DNA of 64,000 bases from Metabacillus lacus (GTDB lineage: Bacteria; Bacillota; Bacilli; Bacillales; Bacillaceae), in the NCBI RefSeq assembly GCF_009674805.1, contig NZ_WKKI01000003.1:62001-126000 (forward strand). The letters are read 5' to 3'. Of the stretch, positions 61,817 to 64,000 are shown piece after piece. The position numbers and the translations under genes were made by a program. The notes under the pieces are model-generated. The model had not been told where the DNA came from. It searched no databases and saw nothing but the letters and a program-made list of their open reading frames with translations. How positions within the stretch are numbered: the stretch's first letter is position 1; each line of letters starts with the position of its first letter.

Positions 61817-62449
61817 CTATTCTACCAACGTATGTTTAAATGCATAAATAACTGCCTGAGTACGATCCTGTACCTGCAGCTTGCTGAGGATATTGCTGAC
61901 ATGCGTCTTGGCTGTTTTCAGCGCAATAAACAGTTCATCCGCAATTTCCTGATTTGTTTTTCCCTGTGCCATCAGCAGGAGTATTTCCATTTCCCTGCTT
62001 GTCAGCTGATCATGAAGGTGACTTTGCTCCTTTTGGCGCATTTTCAACATCATCTTGCCAGTCACTTCCGGTTCAAGGACTGTCTGGCCCTGATAGGTGG
62101 CACGAATTGCATCCGCAATCTCACTCGCCCTGGAGGTTTTCAGCATATAGCTTGATGCTCCTGCCTCCAAAGCCGGATACACCTTTTCGTCATCAATGAA
62201 GCTCGTCACAATAATCACTTTCGCTTCCGGCCATTCTTTCATAATGTTTCTTGTCGCTTCAACTCCATCCATTTTTTCCATGACGAGATCCATCAGAATA
62301 ATATCAGGCCGAAGTTTCAGGGCAAGTTCCACCCCGCTCGCTCCGTTGTCAGCTTCCCCGATGACCTCTATATCAGGCTGAGCTGATAAGTAGGAAGAGA
62401 CCCCGATTCGTACCATTTCATGATCATCAACAAAAAGAACCTTAATCAT
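61817..62449 (-). CDS. liaR: Cell-envelope stress response regulator LiaR
   Basis: 210 residues, NarL/LuxR type, near-identical layout to B. subtilis LiaR. Receiver domain 1-120 with Asp8/Asp9 and phospho-acceptor Asp54 in [16 protein letters not shown]; output helix-turn-helix about 145-205 ([40 protein letters not shown]). ATG 62449 follows CAGGTG by seven bases; the in-frame GTG at 62458 lies inside the ribosome site. Last gene of liaF-liaS-liaR; responds to lipid II-targeting antibiotics in relatives. Confidence 0.95.
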   Translation of the reverse strand: MIKVLFVDDHEMVRIGVSSYLSAQPDIEVIGEADNGASGVELALKLRPDIILMDLVMEKMDGVEATRNIMKEWPEAKVIIVTSFIDDEKVYPALEAGASSYMLKTSRASEIADAIRATYQGQTVLEPEVTGKMMLKMRQKEQSHLHDQLTSREMEILLLMAQGKTNQEIADELFIALKTAKTHVSNILSKLQVQDRTQAVIYAFKHTLVE

Positions 62450-62462
62450 TGTTTTCACCTGC

Positions 62463-63485
62463 TTAAAGAATAATTGGCACCTTTACTTCAAGGCGTGTGC
62501 CTTTGTCTTTTAAACTGACAATCTTCGTTGTTCCGCCTATTTCTACCGCTCTTTCGTACATGTTTTGCAGACCGTATGAGCCTGCTTTTGTTTCTTCCAC
62601 ATTAAAGCCGATGCCGTTGTCAACCACTCTCATGATAATCAGTCCGTCCCTGTGAATCAGCAGTACCTCAAGCTTTGTGGCCTTTGCGTGCCTTAAAGTA
62701 TTAGATACAGATTCCTGCAGAATCCGGAACAGATGGTCCTCGACTCCTTTATCAAGCTCCATATCCTCCACTTTCCATTCAATCTCTAAAGGAACCTTTT
62801 GAGTAAGTTCGATTAGCAGTTCCTTCATTCCTTCTTGCAGGGTTTTTCCTTTCAGCGGAACGGGCCGCAAATGCAGAAGAAGTGCCCTCATTTCAAGCTG
62901 AGATTGATGAATCATTGACTCCACCATTTTCAGCTGCCTGTCATCCTGCCTGCCTTCTGCCCTGCCCTCTGTGACAGCGGACATCATCATAGATGCTGCA
63001 AAAAGCTGCTGGCTGACTGAATCATGCAGCTCCCTGGCGAGTCTGTTTCTTTCCTGTTCTACAATTTCCTGAATTCTTACTTCCTGATTCGTTGCTTTTT
63101 CCGTAGCCATTTTTTGAAAAAGCTTCGCCTGTTCTGCCTGCTGCTTCTGAATTTTTAATAGAGAGCCTGCAATCATGTCTCTTTCAGGAAGTGAGGCTAG
63201 TTTTTCTTCCTGAACAGGTTTTCCCTGCTCAATATGAAAAAGCTCGCCGCTCAGGGATTGAAACTGATTTCTCCAATGCATGCCGGTAAAAATGCCTGTG
63301 AAAAATCCTGCAGCACTGCTCAAGCATCCGATAAAGACGATAAACGGCATGTCATAAACTTCTGCCTCCCATAGGGAAGAAAGCGTAACGGAAGGAAATA
63401 CCCAAAGGAAGGCCGATGATAGCACAGCGGCTATACCGAGAGAGAGCAGCACATGCAGAAGCACCTGGCGCAGTATTGTCTTCAT
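62463..63485 (-). CDS. liaS: Intramembrane-sensing histidine kinase LiaS
   Basis: 340 residues: two transmembrane helices (about 10-32 and 47-68) with almost no extracellular loop, typical of intramembrane-sensing kinases, a HAMP-like/coiled segment, the HisKA_3 phospho-acceptor His in [20 protein letters not shown] (about 155), and a HATPase domain with [16 protein letters not shown] and DNGIGF. It phosphorylates LiaR. Its ATG overlaps the liaF stop (ATGA); liaR follows after a 13-base gap. Confidence 0.95.
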   Translation of the reverse strand: MKTILRQVLLHVLLSLGIAAVLSSAFLWVFPSVTLSSLWEAEVYDMPFIVFIGCLSSAAGFFTGIFTGMHWRNQFQSLSGELFHIEQGKPVQEEKLASLPERDMIAGSLLKIQKQQAEQAKLFQKMATEKATNQEVRIQEIVEQERNRLARELHDSVSQQLFAASMMMSAVTEGRAEGRQDDRQLKMVESMIHQSQLEMRALLLHLRPVPLKGKTLQEGMKELLIELTQKVPLEIEWKVEDMELDKGVEDHLFRILQESVSNTLRHAKATKLEVLLIHRDGLIIMRVVDNGIGFNVEETKAGSYGLQNMYERAVEIGGTTKIVSLKDKGTRLEVKVPIIL

Positions 63486-64000
63486 ATGCGGCTCACCTCA
63501 ATTTCTCCAGTGAACATAGAAGTGACAATTTTAATCTTCTGCTTTGCTGTGTCGTAATTCTCTGTCTGATAGGAAACAGAAGCATTCAGCAAATTTTGCT
63601 CCTGCTGCTGAAAAATAACGGTAGATCCGTACAAAACAGAATGCCTGACACTTACTTCAACCTCATAGGGAACAAGTACTTTCACATTTCCAATCAGGCT
63701 TCTAATCATGATAACAGCTTCTCCGTCCGGCAGAACCGTGTTGCTCAAGTCAATGATCGTGTCACTGATGCCGGCCTGGAACACTACATCGCTCCACTCG
63801 TAGGCCTGCTCCGGTGTCTGCTGCCTGCCTGCGAGCACATTTTTAAAAAGAGGCTCTTTTTTCAAAAGCGGCTCTGACAGCGGCTCTGCAGTAGAAGGTT
63901 GGATACTGGGGATTATGACTGCTGGCTTCTGCTTTGACTGGGTATACTGAACGAAAAAATAGATACAGCCTGCCAGCAGAAGAAAACGAAATGTCATCAT
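63482..64000 (-). CDS. liaF: LiaF, C-terminal part (5' end beyond window)
   Basis: The minus-strand frame enters at the right edge and covers 172 residues; B. subtilis LiaF is about 240, so the N-terminal transmembrane region is mostly outside. Visible are the last membrane segment (FRFLLLAGCIYFFVQYT), a linker, and the conserved C-terminal beta-helix domain (DTIIDLSNTVLPDGEAVIMI, SLIGNVKVLVPYEVEVSVRH, ending TGEIEVSRI). LiaF is the membrane inhibitor of LiaS signalling. The ATG at 64000 is an internal methionine, not a start I would accept. Confidence 0.9.
   Translation of the reverse strand: MMTFRFLLLAGCIYFFVQYTQSKQKPAVIIPSIQPSTAEPLSEPLLKKEPLFKNVLAGRQQTPEQAYEWSDVVFQAGISDTIIDLSNTVLPDGEAVIMIRSLIGNVKVLVPYEVEVSVRHSVLYGSTVIFQQQEQNLLNASVSYQTENYDTAKQKIKIVTSMFTGEIEVSRI

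Noticed and set aside
1..64000. rRNA or tRNA genes
   Set aside because: I saw no conserved rRNA segment or cloverleaf with a TTCGANTC-type arm in the window.

Overview
The window is chromosomal DNA from a low-GC Gram-positive endospore former of the Bacillaceae, related to but distinct from Bacillus subtilis. The evidence is the set and partial order of B. subtilis-like genes (ywfO, rsfA, lipL/ywfL, pta, hemQ, ywdK, ywdI, ung, pdxK, vpr, nfrA, ywcE, qoxABCD, liaFSR), spore-specific genes (rsfA, ywcE), strong AGGAGG ribosome sites with TTG/GTG starts, and sigma-B-type promoters.

Layout. 1-2.7 kb: core genes ywfO (cut by the window edge), a DUF1450 protein and rsfA. 2.7-3.5 kb: non-coding DNA ending in an array of alternating inverted repeats with two interchangeable core sequences. 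3.5-10.3 kb: an AT-rich accessory island with plasmid debris. It holds a frameshifted relaxase tail, a TcaA-like protein, a DUF5348 protein, a small ribbon-helix-helix-like protein, a replication-type protein with a foreign C-terminus, an unrecognised secreted/membrane pair, and two broken pieces of a Cys-rich bacteriocin-like gene, one at each end of the island. 10.7-20.5 kb: core metabolism (lipL, pta, hemQ, ung) mixed with a stress group (KGG-repeat protein and two YflT-type proteins, each behind a sigma-B-like promoter) and a secreted subtilase. 20.5-30 kb: a CuA-type lipoprotein, then a galactose region: operon galK-galE-galT-GH42 beta-galactosidase, a divergent AraC-type regulator and a sodium/sugar symporter with a near-consensus cre site.

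30-43.5 kb: L,D-transpeptidase, pyridoxine kinase, a 28-codon ORF in front of paiB, a DnaA-box cluster in front of vpr, two orphan Opp-type permeases, DUF3243, ATP-grasp plus nfrA, a YjiH-type membrane protein, an FMN reductase and ywcE. 43.4-52.1 kb: a 2277-residue secreted amylopullulanase with two GH13 active sites, flanked on both sides by arrays of one intergenic repeat family. 52-57.9 kb: qoxABCD and a divergent NADH oxidase whose promoter carries three TGTGAA-N4-TTCACA operators. 58-60.5 kb: maltose PTS IICB and a putative maltose-6'-phosphate phosphatase. 60.5-64 kb: a tandem P-loop protein and liaR-liaS-liaF (liaF cut by the window edge).

How it fits together. The amylopullulanase should release maltose and maltodextrins outside the cell, and the PTS and phosphatase should import maltose and return it to free maltose. 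The two loci share an operator-like palindrome (TGCAAACGGTTGCA and variants), which suggests one LacI-type regulator encoded elsewhere. The galactose region is a second self-contained sugar module. The accessory island is the most foreign part and the likeliest place for undescribed biology.
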